Below, in pieces: positions 35,365-46,148 of a stretch of 64,000 nucleotides of DNA. The stretch spans positions 2,108,001 through 2,172,000 of the forward strand of contig JAEUWY010000001.1 of the NCBI GenBank assembly GCA_022059125.1. Reading direction: 5' to 3'. The notes under the pieces were generated by a model, which was not told the origin of the DNA, did not search any database, and saw only the letters and a program-made list of their open reading frames with translations. This DNA is from Corynespora cassiicola. Taxonomy: Eukaryota; Ascomycota; Dothideomycetes; Pleosporales; Corynesporascaceae. Both the position numbers and the translations under genes were made by a program. Numbering within the stretch: position 1 is the stretch's first letter; each line of letters opens with the position of its first letter.

Positions 35365-37955
35365 GTGTTCCAGCTTCTGAGTCGATATCAAAGTTACCTG
35401 GCGCGATAGACGGGGCGCACAGTGTTCAAAGGAGCATCTCGCTACAATTCATGGAGGATGTATTAGTGTTTGGAATCTCGGGAGGGGGAAAAAAAAAGTC
35501 ATATTGCAAAATCTGTTCCACTGCCTAGTGACGCTGGCACAGGCTGCTAGTCGTCAAAGCGAGCACCTGTCCCATCGATATTTCCGAGGCCTTGCCAGCT
35601 CTCTCCTGTTCTGCGTACAAGCCTCGGGCCCTGAGAGAGCGTCGCACCCAAGGCCAGGATGGCACACGCCCAATGGAGCCCTGCAGACAGCATAGAATTT
35701 GCTGGAGGGTTCAATGCGCGCGAGGTGAGGAATTAGTGAACCGTATAAGGTTCGGCATGGTGCCTTCCTGCTGAAGCCGCCGGCTAGCTCTTCAACAATT
35801 ATCGCCAAACCTTATCCCGACCCCTTCTCTAATTATGTGCCTCAGCTATGCTAACGTATCCAACGTCCGGATCTGCCGATATTCCACATGCAGCACAGTC
35901 TCCGCGACTTGGTCGCACGCACCCCATCCTCATGGTTCCGAGAGCGAGCCTCGACCGAAGATGCACGTACTGCGTGTGCGGGTGCACTCCACCACTCCAT
36001 CCCTTGGTTCCTCCACGAGGCTGCTCAGAGCGATGTCTGGCCCCGTCGGCATCCTGTCCATTGGCCTCGCAGAGGTGCGGAAGCCGTAGGGTCCAAGTCG
36101 GCATGGCCAATCTGACATGCAGCGCTGCGCTGCTCCCGCGCCCAGCAGTCAACTGGCAGCGGGAGCGTTCCTGGCGGCGCGAGCATCGAGGCCCAATCGA
36201 TTGACAAATGGACGGCGCGCCGGTTCCAGCACTGCGGTTATCGAACGCCGCCCGCCGTGCTCTGGTAGCATGGCCGAGAATAGCTGTCCTGGCATTCTTG
36301 CTCCCCAGTGCCTGCCGAGGCACGCATTGCTGCGGGTGCATTCAAGGGCGCAGCGTGTCGCGGAGCTGCGCCTGGATGATCCTCTCGAGCTGCCTCCACG
36401 TTGCTTTGCTGGGCAAGACGTCGCCGTCCACGCCTAGGTTCGTGGGCGAGCCACCCTGGCCTGTCTGCGCTGCGGAGGATGGAATTGCAGGGGTGCGGAG
36501 GGGCATGTGGCATGAGTCCCGGCCCACTACTCCACCCTTCCAGCATTCTGCATCCCACGCCTCCATTCATGCCCTGCCATCCCTCAACGTCGCCAGATGC
36601 ACGCATCCTCAGTCGTCAGCATCCCGCCTCGCACATGGAGCGAGCCGGCGAGCATGCTTAGCGAGCTCCGGGGACGTTGCACAGCTCGTCCTCTGCGCCT
36701 GTACGCCAGGGAGGCTGCAGACCCAGAACCTTTCGGCTACGCATGAATTAGCCCGTCGTCATTACCACACTGCAAAAAGCGTCAGTTTGCTGCAGCTGCC
36801 GGGGCCCGTTAAAAGCCAGCGAGCGCGGGCTTGCTCCCAGTGCGCCACCTGCATCTTTTAGTCCCATCCGAGCGGGCGTGGTAAGTCGAGCAGCTTTGTT
36901 GGCAAAGAACGTACCGCGCCCTGAGTACTCCCCTCCCCCCATTTTCTCCGAAAGTGCCTCGTCCTGCACCGTCCTGGTCTCAATCGCACCCGCGCCCGTC
37001 AAGCACACTCCGACAGTACGGTTCGACCAGAGCCTTCGAGAAGCCTGGGGCTTGGCCGCCTCTACCTTTATTCTGACGGCGTGGCTGCATTTCCTCTGCG
37101 CTGCCTGTCACCACCACTCCCTATCTTCCCTCCAGACCATCTCCACACCGCGCTGAGACCCATCCCGTGTTCTCTGCGCACAGATACTGCACTCAGGAGC
37201 CATACTGCGCCTGGGGTCGCCGTGCAGAGTAGCGGCCAGAGCACCCTGCACCGCCATAGTCCGCTCCATTATTAGCCCTTCATCGACGCTCCCTTCATGG
37301 TGCCCTGCGTCTAGCGTGGATTGCTGACTGTGGGCTACGGGAGCTTGTGACCTGGCGTGTGGGAGCAACGACTTGGGTTGCGCGCTGGGGCTTTGGTGCC
37401 TCCCACCCTTGCCCACCGTGCAGCTGTCGCGTTGCAGGACTTGTGTTTCCATTCGCTCGTAACATCGCTAGGCCGAGACTGGTGTTGATTAGTACTGTAA
37501 ATCCCGCCGTCTGCCATTTATATTATAGCATTCCTTGCAGGATAGTGCCTAGTGTCGCTGGCACTAGGGCGGACGCGCAAAAGAAATATCCCAAGGCGAG
37601 TCAGCACTGCTCGCCGAACACACCGGCGGCACTCCGAAGGACTGGTACACGTCGATCGGATTACGCTTGGGTCAGTCCTCTACGCCTTGTCCTGAGGAGC
37701 CTGCGGATTGCCCCGTGGCTGCTGCTGGGATACCAACACGCCACCAATCAAGGAACCGTCGCCTGGCAGTTGCAACGTCAATTACCCACACCCCTTTTTC
37801 TCGGACTACGCGACTGCATTAACCTGGCGTGGCGGCGGGGCCCTCCATCTCCTTTTTGGCTCCCATATTCATATTTGGTACCGTCGTTGATGTCGGTCGG
37901 TTATTAGCAACCGTCCTGCCAGCTCGCTTCGTTCCCGATCCGCCGACCCAACACC
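35365..37955. other. Intergenic region at the left edge of the accessory island
   Basis: No gene recognised. The longest frame (36208-36861) is Ala/Ser/Cys/Arg-rich without family likeness and overlaps comparable frames on both strands. Base composition stays GC-rich. The last few hundred bases are presumably promoter of the LaeA-like gene. Confidence 0.55.
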
Positions 37956-39343
37956 ATGGAGGAGGGGCCGCCACAACCCGACGACTTGGGAGGAGATCAC
38001 ACAGGCGCACCACACAAGCGTCCACGATCTCACTCGGAAAGCTCAACGTCAATAGAATCTATGTAAGGTCAATCTCTCTTAGCTACGCTAGGCAAGCTCC
38101 GCTCATTGGCCGTTTGCCTCCAGCTCTTGCTGACAGTCACGTCTCGTGGCGACCTCTTCCTCCTGTATTTCTTTTTTTCCACTAATCACTTTGGTGAAAC
38201 AGTCGATCCACGCGGTCACTGATATCAGAAGACTTCGATTTTGTCTACGAAAATGGTCGGGTCTATGGTAACAAGACGTATTTTATGCCTTGCGACCAAG
38301 CCGAGCAGGACCGTCTGTCTATCCTACACCAAGTATTCGCGCATGCACTAAAGGGGAAACTGACTACGACGAGAATAACGCCCATGACGCGCAGGATACT
38401 CGACCTTGGAACAGGACCGGGCTATTGGGCCGTCGCCATGGCTCAGCAATGCCCCTTCGCGGAAGTCGTCGGATTGGACATGGCAGTGTGGGATCTTGAA
38501 ACAACCGAATCAATTGCTGGCGAATCTCGCGTGACATGGGAGATTGACGATCTGGACGTCTGGGGCGTTGAGTCCGAGGTGGACGACCTAAGCTTGATGC
38601 TCGAACACTACGATCCTTTCCACGACCCCACACATCGACCACCCTTCGAGCCGGCTTCGAAGGCTAGACAGAAGCACGGCGGACCTCAGTCACCAGATCC
38701 CACAGCCTCCGACCACACCGCCTTTGATCCCTACGTTCTCGAACCCCCCGCGCAACCTGGCTGGAACTTTAGCGAGCCCTTTGACCTAATCCACCTCCGC
38801 AACATGAAAGGCGTCTTCGCAGCCTGGGAGGACGTCTACGCCGAGATATACAAGAACCTCTCCCCAGGCGGCTGGGTAGAAATCGCAGATTTCGACATCG
38901 CAATGCCCGACGCCGGCGACACCGCCAACCCCCTCTTCCCCACAATTTCGAAACTCTGCCGCTCGCTGATGCAAGCCTCGTTCAAGGCCGGCCGCCCAGC
39001 CGGCACATTCTACATGCACCCCTCATACCTGGAAGAAGCCGGCTTCAAGGACGTGCACACGACGTACGTCAACGTGCCCGTGGGGCAGTGGCCCGAAGAC
39101 GAGGAGCAGAAGAAGATTGGCAAGATGATGTTCGTGGTGGCGATGGAGAGCCTGGAGCCGCAGCTGTTGCGGCTGCTGACGAGCTGCGGGGATGCGGAGA
39201 AGGTGTGGACTGTGCGGGAGGTGCGGGAGCACGTTGAGCGGAGCAAGAAAGAGATTTTGGAGTGGAGCGCTGTCGAGCCTGGGCTGAGGGGTTGGTGTGC
39301 GCATTTCAAGTGGATTGTGGGCAGGAAGAGCAAGAATGCATGA
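37956..39343 (+). CDS. LaeA-like S-adenosylmethionine methyltransferase, 415 aa
   Basis: Two exons, 37956-38062 and 38203-39343; the GTAAGG...AACAG intron splits an Ile codon, and the ATG lies in ACACCATGG context. The N-terminus is hydrophilic and Ser/Arg-rich. FVYENGRVYGNKTYFMPCD (residues about 46-65) resembles the segment preceding the catalytic domain in LaeA-family proteins. SAM motif I is RILDLGTGPGYW at residues 100-111, followed by the acidic end of strand 2 (GLDMA). FDLIHLRNMKGVFAAWEDVY and LSPGGWVEIADFD match the later part of the fold. An insert of roughly 60 residues rich in Asp, His and Pro (about 150-215) separates them. LaeA-family members control secondary metabolism or modify metabolites. 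This one is probably a paralogue rather than LaeA itself, because the motif and insert differ. It is the first gene of the 36-47 kb island. Confidence 0.85.
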
Positions 39344-39659
39344 GTATCGCTGCCGCCGTGACCGCCATTGCTGTAATGAGAAGAATGATTGCGCTATACG
39401 GAGGCTTGAGTGTATTATACGAGCGTTTGTTGATTTTTTTTGCGTTTGCGAGGTTCTTGATGAGACTGTGCTGGATATCAAGATGGACGAATGTTATGAC
39501 GCTAGATTATGTAGAGAGATGAATGCATGAGTAATGAAGAGATTGAGGGACTCATCATTCAGACATGCTTGTTCCAATTATAGAGCATGGAGGTTTGTCT
39601 GTGTACGTACGTGCGTGTGTGCGTGCGTGCGTCGGACGAACAGCCGCATGAGTTGGTCG
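39344..39659. other. Convergent intergenic gap
   Basis: Lies between two 3' ends, A+T-richer than the preceding gene. It contains an alternating CGTA/CGTG repeat at 39603-39633. No gene seen. Confidence 0.6.
39603..39633. repeat. (GTAC/GTGC)n tetranucleotide repeat
   Basis: GTAC then GTGC/GTGT units repeat in tandem, seen directly at the 3' side of the small Cys-cluster gene. Confidence 0.8.
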
Positions 39660-40109
39660 CTAGAGAGGCACGTCCTCGAACCCATCTTTGTCAATGTTCC
39701 GGACCCGCTCGTCGAGCTTGACCCCAAAATGCCGCTCCATCTCCGAATTGATCTGTGCCTCACTGATTCTGTCCTCGCTGCTGTGCATAACTACCGTCAC
39801 GAGGGCGCGGATGAATAGCCGCGCGTTCTCCTTCCACACGAGCGGCTCGTCTGCTTTGAAGAGCTCGTTGGCTAGTCTCCTCATGTTTTCGTTCCTCTTG
39901 ATCATCCCAAATATGGGGTACTTCATTATGCGCCTCTTCATCATGGTCACCTTGAATTCGGCGTAGTACCTGCACATGTTCTCCAGCTCCTTGTAGTTTT
40001 CCATGAAATAGGCTGGTCGCTTTTCGCATTTGTAGCATATGTAGCAGGCTTGGTTGAGAGAGCACCATCTACATTTTGTGGTTTGTGAGTAGGGGGATTT
40101 GGATTTCAT
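39660..40109 (-). CDS. Unrecognised small protein with N-terminal cysteine cluster, 149 aa
   Basis: A single open frame starting at ATG 40109. I do not recognise the family. Cysteines 13, 16, 22, 25 and 28 are spaced C-x2-C-x5-C-x2-C-x2-C, suggesting a small metal-binding element. The rest is charged and probably helical, with many Lys/Arg and Glu and a segment MMKRRIMKYPIFGMIKR at about residues 60-76. There is no signal peptide or membrane helix. The composition is far less biased than that of shadow frames, which supports a real gene. An AG acceptor (TTCTAG) lies directly before the ATG, so a missing upstream exon is possible. It is convergent with the LaeA-like gene and in the same direction as the monooxygenase fusion. 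Confidence 0.5.
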   Translation of the reverse strand: MKSKSPYSQTTKCRWCSLNQACYICYKCEKRPAYFMENYKELENMCRYYAEFKVTMMKRRIMKYPIFGMIKRNENMRRLANELFKADEPLVWKENARLFIRALVTVVMHSSEDRISEAQINSEMERHFGVKLDERVRNIDKDGFEDVPL

Positions 40110-40521
40110 CCTAGAACTGTATGATTTCAAGATTAGCTCGGTTTCTTTCAGGTTGGGGGTCGAGGGTCGGGATTAGAGTGGCTCATAGGACCTGGTTGTG
40201 TAACGGTATTTTGCAACGAGAAGCGCGAGTTTTATATATGTATATATATATTCAAATCACTTATCTGATAATAAAATAAATCTGTTCACACAATAGGCCA
40301 CTTCAGTGACGTCTATAAGAGTCATTGTGACATGGATGTGAACTATAGGCATGTTCCCTTGGAAAGTGTTGGTAGGCTACACTTTCCAATGTCCCTACTG
40401 CCAGACTCTTTCCAATTTCAATAACACCGAAAAAGTCCTTACTAAGAGGGCTAGTCCTCTCTTTTCATGACTTTTCTCACCTTCCCTCCTGTAATGCCTA
40501 TTGTTTATAGATGATGTCCAA
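40110..40521. other. A+T-rich intergenic gap
   Basis: About 410 bp between the small Cys-cluster gene and the stop of the monooxygenase fusion. It includes an alternating TATATATGTATATATATAT stretch at about 40232-40252 and A+T-rich DNA to 40290. No gene seen. Confidence 0.6.
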
Positions 40522-43173
40522 TCATACTTTAGCGCTACCAGTAGTGCCAATCTTTGTCTCTCTCCACCACCAAAGACCCATCAACCCAGCTCCTGATCCC
40601 ATAACGCATTGCACACCTAAAAACACCAAAGCGGCGAGCCCTGACTCTTTACTCGTAGTTAACCCCCTTGACCGAAGATCGAATACGTTATACAGCCCAA
40701 ATGCAACCATGGCAGCAACGCTGAGAATCAGGTCCAATTTGAGGCTCGCAAACCATGCTTCAGTAGCATGTTCGAAGGAGTTCTTCTGACCGGGTAGAAT
40801 TAAGCGAACCAAAGAGATTGATGGGTTGGTCGATGCAAAAGCATATGCCATGAAGAGAAGATGGGCGAGAAAAGAGAAGAAAAAAATGACCTGATATGCT
40901 TGGAAGACATGCTTAGCGTCTTTACCAATGTCCGTTTGGATGTTCTTGGATTTTTCCTCTCTAGGAGCATCATCCTCTTTCTGCGTTAGCCTTGCCAATG
41001 CCGTAACAAGCAAATTAGTTGCGAGTGCCAGGAAACGCATTGAAGAGATCAGGTCCGAACGGTTCGGTAATCCCGGAGTGAGAATGAGCAGAACTGGAAG
41101 AATGTAGCCTAGACATAGGGCTTGTATGAGTATCCGCGCGACAGATTCAGGGAGTTGACGAGAAAGTCTGTTCAGTTGAGAATCGCTCGTTGTACTCCAT
41201 ATGCTGGCGATACAATAGAGTGGGATAGTAACGCTCAGGCTGAGACTGTTTGTGGCAAAGTTGAAGATGGCCGGCCTGAAATGAAAGCCGTGATTAGCCA
41301 CAAGCATTTTGTGAAGATAAATATTACATACAAAGCAATCAGTGATCCCTGATTCCCCCTGCGGTATCCTTCGACAAGCCAAATGAGTAAAATAGGTGCC
41401 AACCAAGCAAGTGTGTATGCAGTATGCACGGTATGATCGACATCTACCCAGCCACTCACATGCTCGAATGCAACGATAGTCTTATTCAAAGTGACGGCTT
41501 CCGATCCCAAATTCTCCGAAAAAACTCTCATCGTCAACTTCGCACCCATATAGTCTCTTAATGGGGGAGAGCCCGGTGCCCCTCCTATTCGATTATACGC
41601 CATATATGCCAATGTGGCGAACGCAGCGTACGCAAAACCACGAACCTTGCCGTTCAACTGTGCACTTAGCGGTATAGTAGCCCTCTCGTCATAAAACGAG
41701 TCGTAATGTGGCCTATCTGGTATGGGCATGAAATTTAGTCTTGGTGCTGGCTTGACCAAGGACATGACAATTTCCAGTACCTGGGCTGGTGGCATGCGTG
41801 GAATCACCTGCTTTGCGATGAACCTGTTTTTGGGTCCCTCCATCGCCTGTATGCCCTGCTGCCAAACAGAGAACTTGTTTATTGCCTCGGCACGGGGCTT
41901 GCGCTGAGCCTGGTAGGATTCAAAGGCCGAGGTAAGACTCGAGAGGGAGGTATCAAGGGTCTTTGTCTTCGGGTCTATGAGCTTGGAGAGCTGGTTGGCG
42001 AGTACGGCAGCATCTTCCATGGCGCTGTTGCCCCCCATCCCGCTGAGAGGGTTGTACTACATTATTTCTCTTGATTTAGCGGTTGAGATTCAAAAATAGG
42101 AAATCAAGAGATGGATTTACCTTGTGTGCCGCATCGCCAATCGTAACTATTCGACTATAGAACCACTTCTCGAACACAGCATGAGGGAGCGCTTGCAATG
42201 TTGCCATAGTTCGCGTCTCATAAAGCTCCCTGAAAGTTAATCCGTTTCCTAGATGATCATCGAGATGATTCGTCGCTGCTGCATCCCTATCTTTGTCGCT
42301 GAAGCGCGGTACATTAGCATACCCATAGGTCGACGCAGGCATCTTCATGTGAAGAGCCCAATACACACGACCGTCTGGCGCGTTGGCGAGCAGATAGTTG
42401 TGATGGTGATTCATTACATTGTGTGTGCATTCGGCTAGAAATTTTTTGTTTGGCTTTGACATGCCAAAGATGCAGTAATAAGGCGTGACCATTGAGTCGC
42501 GCTCGCCATGCGGAAAATATCCAGGACTAAGCCTGTCGGCCATATTCCACATCTCGAAGCGCACTGCGCTGTGGAAGCCGTCACCGCCTACGAGAACGTC
42601 GGCGGTAAACACAGAGCCCTCTTTTGTTGTTACTCTTACTCTGCCATCTTCCATTTGATCGACTTGAGAAACTGTTTTGTTGGTCAAGAGGCCTGACTTG
42701 TCGGCGATGTTGTCGAAAAGGAGTTTGATGACAAGACGCCGGTCAATGAAGAAGCTGGAATATCCCAGTCTATGACGTAAATTTTGTCAGTAAGCTTGAT
42801 ATCAATTTATTTACTCGAAAACATCTGAGGTGTATCAGTAGCATTGGGATAGTTGGTTCGCGTACCGCTCAGTCGTCTCCTTGGCTGCGTTGTCTAACTT
42901 CATAACCAGTCTCCCTTCTTCATCCCATGTAACTAGCGACTTGAAAGTCCTGTCTGCTCCTAGTGCATTCGTCGCGTCGTAGCATCCTAGTTGGTCAAGA
43001 ATACGGAAGCCGTTAGGAGAGATGGCGATGCTGGCGCCAAGCTGAGGCGCAAACTCAGCAGCCTTTTCGAGCACGATGTAGGGGATCCTGAGATGCGAGA
43101 GAGCATTCGCAAGAGTGAGAGCAGCAATACTACCACCAGAAATGAGAACAGTCGTGTTGTATGGTGCGGGCAT
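40522..43173 (-). CDS. FAD-dependent monooxygenase fused to a multi-pass membrane domain, 811 aa
   Basis: Four exons on the minus strand: 43173-42866, 42769-42121, 42056-41332 and 41275-40522; all junctions keep frame. Residues 1 to about 440 are a PaxM-like group A flavin monooxygenase: dinucleotide fold [19 protein letters not shown] motif [13 protein letters not shown], and GD motif [17 protein letters not shown]. The last position of the usual GxSxxG is Ala (A18). From about residue 500 the chain carries seven or eight hydrophobic helices, including [18 protein letters not shown] with an acidic residue beside a helix. That layout resembles fungal integral-membrane terpene cyclases, some of which occur joined to such oxygenases. 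Epoxidation then cyclisation of a prenylated substrate is inference. Removing the third intron joins the oxygenase frame to the membrane frame cleanly (LIALPAIFNF), so it is one gene. No polyketide synthase, terpene synthase or prenyltransferase lies nearby. Confidence 0.85.
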
Positions 43174-43292
43174 ATTATGCGACGTTGTCTGGGTCAATCT
43201 TAACCTAGGTTTGATGAGGGTCAGGATAACGATGTTGGTGATTTCTTTGGTGGCTAGGAGCTGGCTTTTTAAAAGGGGCCAAAAATCAATCT

Positions 43293-43305
43293 TCAATATA
43301 AATGA
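43293..43305 (-). promoter_or_regulatory. Possible TATA element of the monooxygenase fusion gene
   Basis: On the minus strand the sequence TCATTTATATT lies about 120-130 bp upstream of the start codon. Position and sequence fit a TATA element, but the surrounding DNA is A+T-rich, so chance is likely enough. Confidence 0.3.
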
Positions 43306-43447
43306 GTACTAGACATGTGTTATTAACACAGATAGAGGTGCTAGGTATAACCAGCTCTTTTGTACGCAAAAGCCGCCAATTATGACCGTAATGCGATGGC
43401 TCGCCTCTTGGTGCCCAGATTCGGCCGATGGACGAACTTCGGTCGAT

Positions 43448-43491
43448 GTTCACTCCTCCCCACCCATCTCCCCACCCATCTCCCCACCGAC
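43448..43491. repeat. Tandem repeat of CATCTCCCCACC
   Basis: Three imperfect 12-bp units, seen directly. Confidence 0.75.
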
Positions 43492-43679
43492 GTTTTCTGG
43501 GTCTGCCGATTTTGGTCTGACATGTGATGGGTCTACCTCAAGTTAAAAGCCCGACTGGCACATCTGATACGGATACGTAAGTTTCCTGTTTAGACCAGAA
43601 AAAGTAGACCTCCGGCTCCAGATCCTGATCGGCCAAAATACGAGGCAATAGCTTCACCTTGTACCTTTTAAGAAATATG

Positions 43680-45310
43680 GTTTGCTCTCACTGCAATCTT
43701 TTTGTCTCAAACTTCATTTAACTACAAGTTTATATATATCTAACAAAAGAACCAAGTTAATTCAATAAAGTTAATTAAAATTTATCCTATAGTCTACAGG
43801 ATAATAAAATAAAAGGTAAAACAGTCAAAAAAGCGTGAAAACAAAGGGAAAAAAAATAAACCAATAGTAGTATAAGAGAGTTATAGCAAAAAGCTTGTAA
43901 GAATGATATAATATAAGAAACATCCACCGGTCTAGGCGGGAAAAGCTTCGGTGAATAAAAATGATCTAGGCTGGTTGCTCAAGCATATGCCTTGTCAATA
44001 AGCATCTACGGAAAGGGCCGCAAAGATTAACCCTCCGAATTCTAATCATCTTGGTCTGAGAATATTTCATTGAGCTCTTTGAAATGGAACTCAAAACCCT
44101 TGACGGTTCCTGCAGCCCAGTATTCATTGATTACTTCGACAGTGCGCTTTGCAAACACCTTATAATCGTTATGATACTTGAAGTTTAGCCAGCAATTGAC
44201 TTGCCATATCCCATCGTATTCATCTGATGTATTTCCTTCGGGGAATGGGCCTTCTTCTGCTCTAAGTGGCGGCTTGTTCCTGGTAAAAAATGTAGATGCG
44301 AGATGTAACAGAGCGTCGTCTTTACAGAACCAGTCATGGAATCTGTGTCCTTTTCGAAGCGACATTTGAAATTCATGGAAATATTGTTCGACAAACTGTC
44401 GGCCTATTTCTTGGGTAGATTGTTGATTACGTCGTCGGAGTGTCCAAAGCCTCATAAATTCTTTGATATCATTCTATCGGTCGCTGATGATATAAAAAAT
44501 GATAAACAAACAGTAGTGGCAATCCTGAACGTTTGGAATTCAATTGCATGCTTGCGGTTCATGTAGTAGATCACGCGAGACGGTGTTGTCGGATTCGGGT
44601 GAAGATCCATTCGAAACTTCAGCCTCTGACATGGCGGTGGAATAAGTCTGTATTTGAGGAATGTCAGAGTGGAAATATCGAAGCTGTGTGTATGCAATGG
44701 AAAGATTCGAGTATATATAAGTAAAAGATAAATTGATTTAAAAAAAAAAGAGGAACCTTGGGGTCCTTATATACCTTAGGGTCTTACGGTGATGCGTCAC
44801 ATCTATGACTTCAAGTGCTAATTGTACTCACAAAGCTATACTGTGCCGCTCTCACTAATCATAGCGACCGGTCAAGCAAGGATTTGAATGACTCACAGAT
44901 ATAATAGCTTAAAATATTCTAACCTGTCAACGAAACAGTATGCTGTAACATCTAGTTTAGTTACAGAAGCTATTCTGTAGTATTAGAGCGAAAACAGTAT
45001 TAAGTATATAAATAAATAGCAAGTGCAAAACAATAAGTAAATTTATTATATAGGTCTTTACTTTTATATATCCAATTCACTTTCAATTATGAGAAAAGAA
45101 TTTAAGCTTATAAAATTAGAATTGTGCGTCTATAATTTTATAGCGTAGCTATCTTAGTACGTTATTTTATAAAATAAAATAATACCTATGTGCTACAAAT
45201 AGATGTAATAAATATTTTTATAGAAAAAAAAACATAATATGGAAGAATTTTATATTAAAACAAGTGATTAAATATATACAGGGAAGAGCTAAGATATAAA
45301 AAAATCTTGA
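43680..45310. other. A+T-rich island, possible RIP-affected DNA
   Basis: Two strongly A+T-rich, TpA-rich segments (about 43680-43930 and 44900-45310) flank the small gene at 44042-44455. No terminal repeats or transposase or reverse-transcriptase remnants were recognised. The pattern is compatible with repeat-induced point mutation of old repeats, but the mutation signature was not computed. Confidence 0.5.
44042..44455 (-). CDS. Unrecognised protein, 137 aa, possibly missing a first exon
   Basis: An open frame from ATG 44455 to the stop at 44042 inside the A+T-rich island. The sequence has normal protein-like composition with aromatic and charged residues (FHDWFCKDDALLHL near residue 40, a DYKVFAKRTVEVINEYW segment near 95-110). 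Alternating strands and helices are plausible, and a SnoaL/NTF2-like fold is possible but only a guess. Directly upstream, CGATAG at about 44474 could be a 3' splice site, and the frame stays open through NDIKEF before the ATG. The true start may therefore lie in another exon, for example one beginning near 44630 with MSEAEVSNGSSPESD. I could not find a convincing donor. No signal peptide visible. Confidence 0.4.
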   Translation of the reverse strand: MRLWTLRRRNQQSTQEIGRQFVEQYFHEFQMSLRKGHRFHDWFCKDDALLHLASTFFTRNKPPLRAEEGPFPEGNTSDEYDGIWQVNCWLNFKYHNDYKVFAKRTVEVINEYWAAGTVKGFEFHFKELNEIFSDQDD

Positions 45311-45389
45311 GAATGAAAGTCCACACATTAAAATTCCCATCCTTTCCTCATACCTCTATTTGTTATACCAAGAGCCGAAGTATCATCCT
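44456..45389. other. A+T-rich intergenic region
   Basis: Apart from a possible upstream exon of the 44042-44455 gene near 44560-44640, nothing recognisable is present. 44900-45310 is very A+T-rich with long A and T runs. Confidence 0.5.
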
Positions 45390-46148
45390 TCACTCCTTGG
45401 ATCCAGCCTCATCGGACGACTTCCCTCCTTCAGACATCATCTCGCTAGATGACGCACCAGATGATGGTGCCTCATCAGACGACCTTTGTTCATAACCTTC
45501 AACCATTTGGGCGGCCTTCTCTATCTCCTCTAACTCATTGCTAGAAGGTATCATCAAGTTGCATTCTTTGAAATACTCCCGGAAGACATTATTCACGCTC
45601 TCTTGTAACTTCTTAAGTCTTGGTTTCTTGTGTGTATCTGTCTGTTTGATCTCCCCGCAATCCGCAGCACGCAAATTCAAGAGTAGCCCTACAAATGTAC
45701 CCAACTTCCTGCCCTTGAATCTTTCATGCTGCCAATACCAAAGAGAGTTTCCGTCCTTGTCGAAATTATCCTTGTCATCCTTTGCTTGATCAACTGAGAC
45801 TGTTTGATCATTCTGGCTTAGCCTTCTCGGTTCGCCACCGAGGAGGTCTGTGAAAGCGGATTCGACGCATGGATCTCCATTTATGTGGGATTGGACTGGA
45901 CTGTTGTCGTTCGCCATGCGGCTGTGCCATTTGTCAAAATCCAAATGGTCGGGGTGGAGGCCGTATAAACACCAGTCGAAAAGCCCGCCAAATTCCCGCA
46001 AAGCAACTTCAGGAAGATCAAATTCTTTGGTAACTTCAGCGAATGCTTCTCTGGCTTCTTCGCTAATATCGGGGAATTTGATCCGGGGTCCGTTCTCAGA
46101 CCAGCCACCTGACGAAAAGTCTGTACTCCCGCTTTCGTAACCAGACAT
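45390..46148 (-). CDS. Unrecognised acidic protein, 252 aa
   Basis: A single open frame from ATG 46148. I do not recognise the family. It begins with MSGYESGSTDFSSGGWSE; an ordered-looking part follows (about residues 20-80, with LFDWCLYGLHPDHLDFDKWHSRM). The middle is Asp/Asn/Gln-rich, then LWYWQHERFKGRKLGTFVGLLLNLRAADCGE. The tail is Ser/Glu/Asp-rich and probably disordered (SSDEAPSSGASSSEM). There is no signal peptide or membrane helix. Its GC content is lower than that of the housekeeping genes but higher than in the adjoining A+T-rich DNA. Frame length and uneven, protein-like composition support a real gene. It may be lineage-specific. Confidence 0.55.
   Translation of the reverse strand: MSGYESGSTDFSSGGWSENGPRIKFPDISEEAREAFAEVTKEFDLPEVALREFGGLFDWCLYGLHPDHLDFDKWHSRMANDNSPVQSHINGDPCVESAFTDLLGGEPRRLSQNDQTVSVDQAKDDKDNFDKDGNSLWYWQHERFKGRKLGTFVGLLLNLRAADCGEIKQTDTHKKPRLKKLQESVNNVFREYFKECNLMIPSSNELEEIEKAAQMVEGYEQRSSDEAPSSGASSSEMMSEGGKSSDEAGSKE

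Larger units (their letters stand above)
43174..44041. other. Intergenic region turning strongly A+T-rich
   Basis: No gene seen. A short direct repeat of ATCTCCCCACCC (about 43457-43490) is GC-rich. From about 43680 to 43930 the DNA becomes extremely A+T-rich with many TA steps, unlike the housekeeping flanks. Confidence 0.6.
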
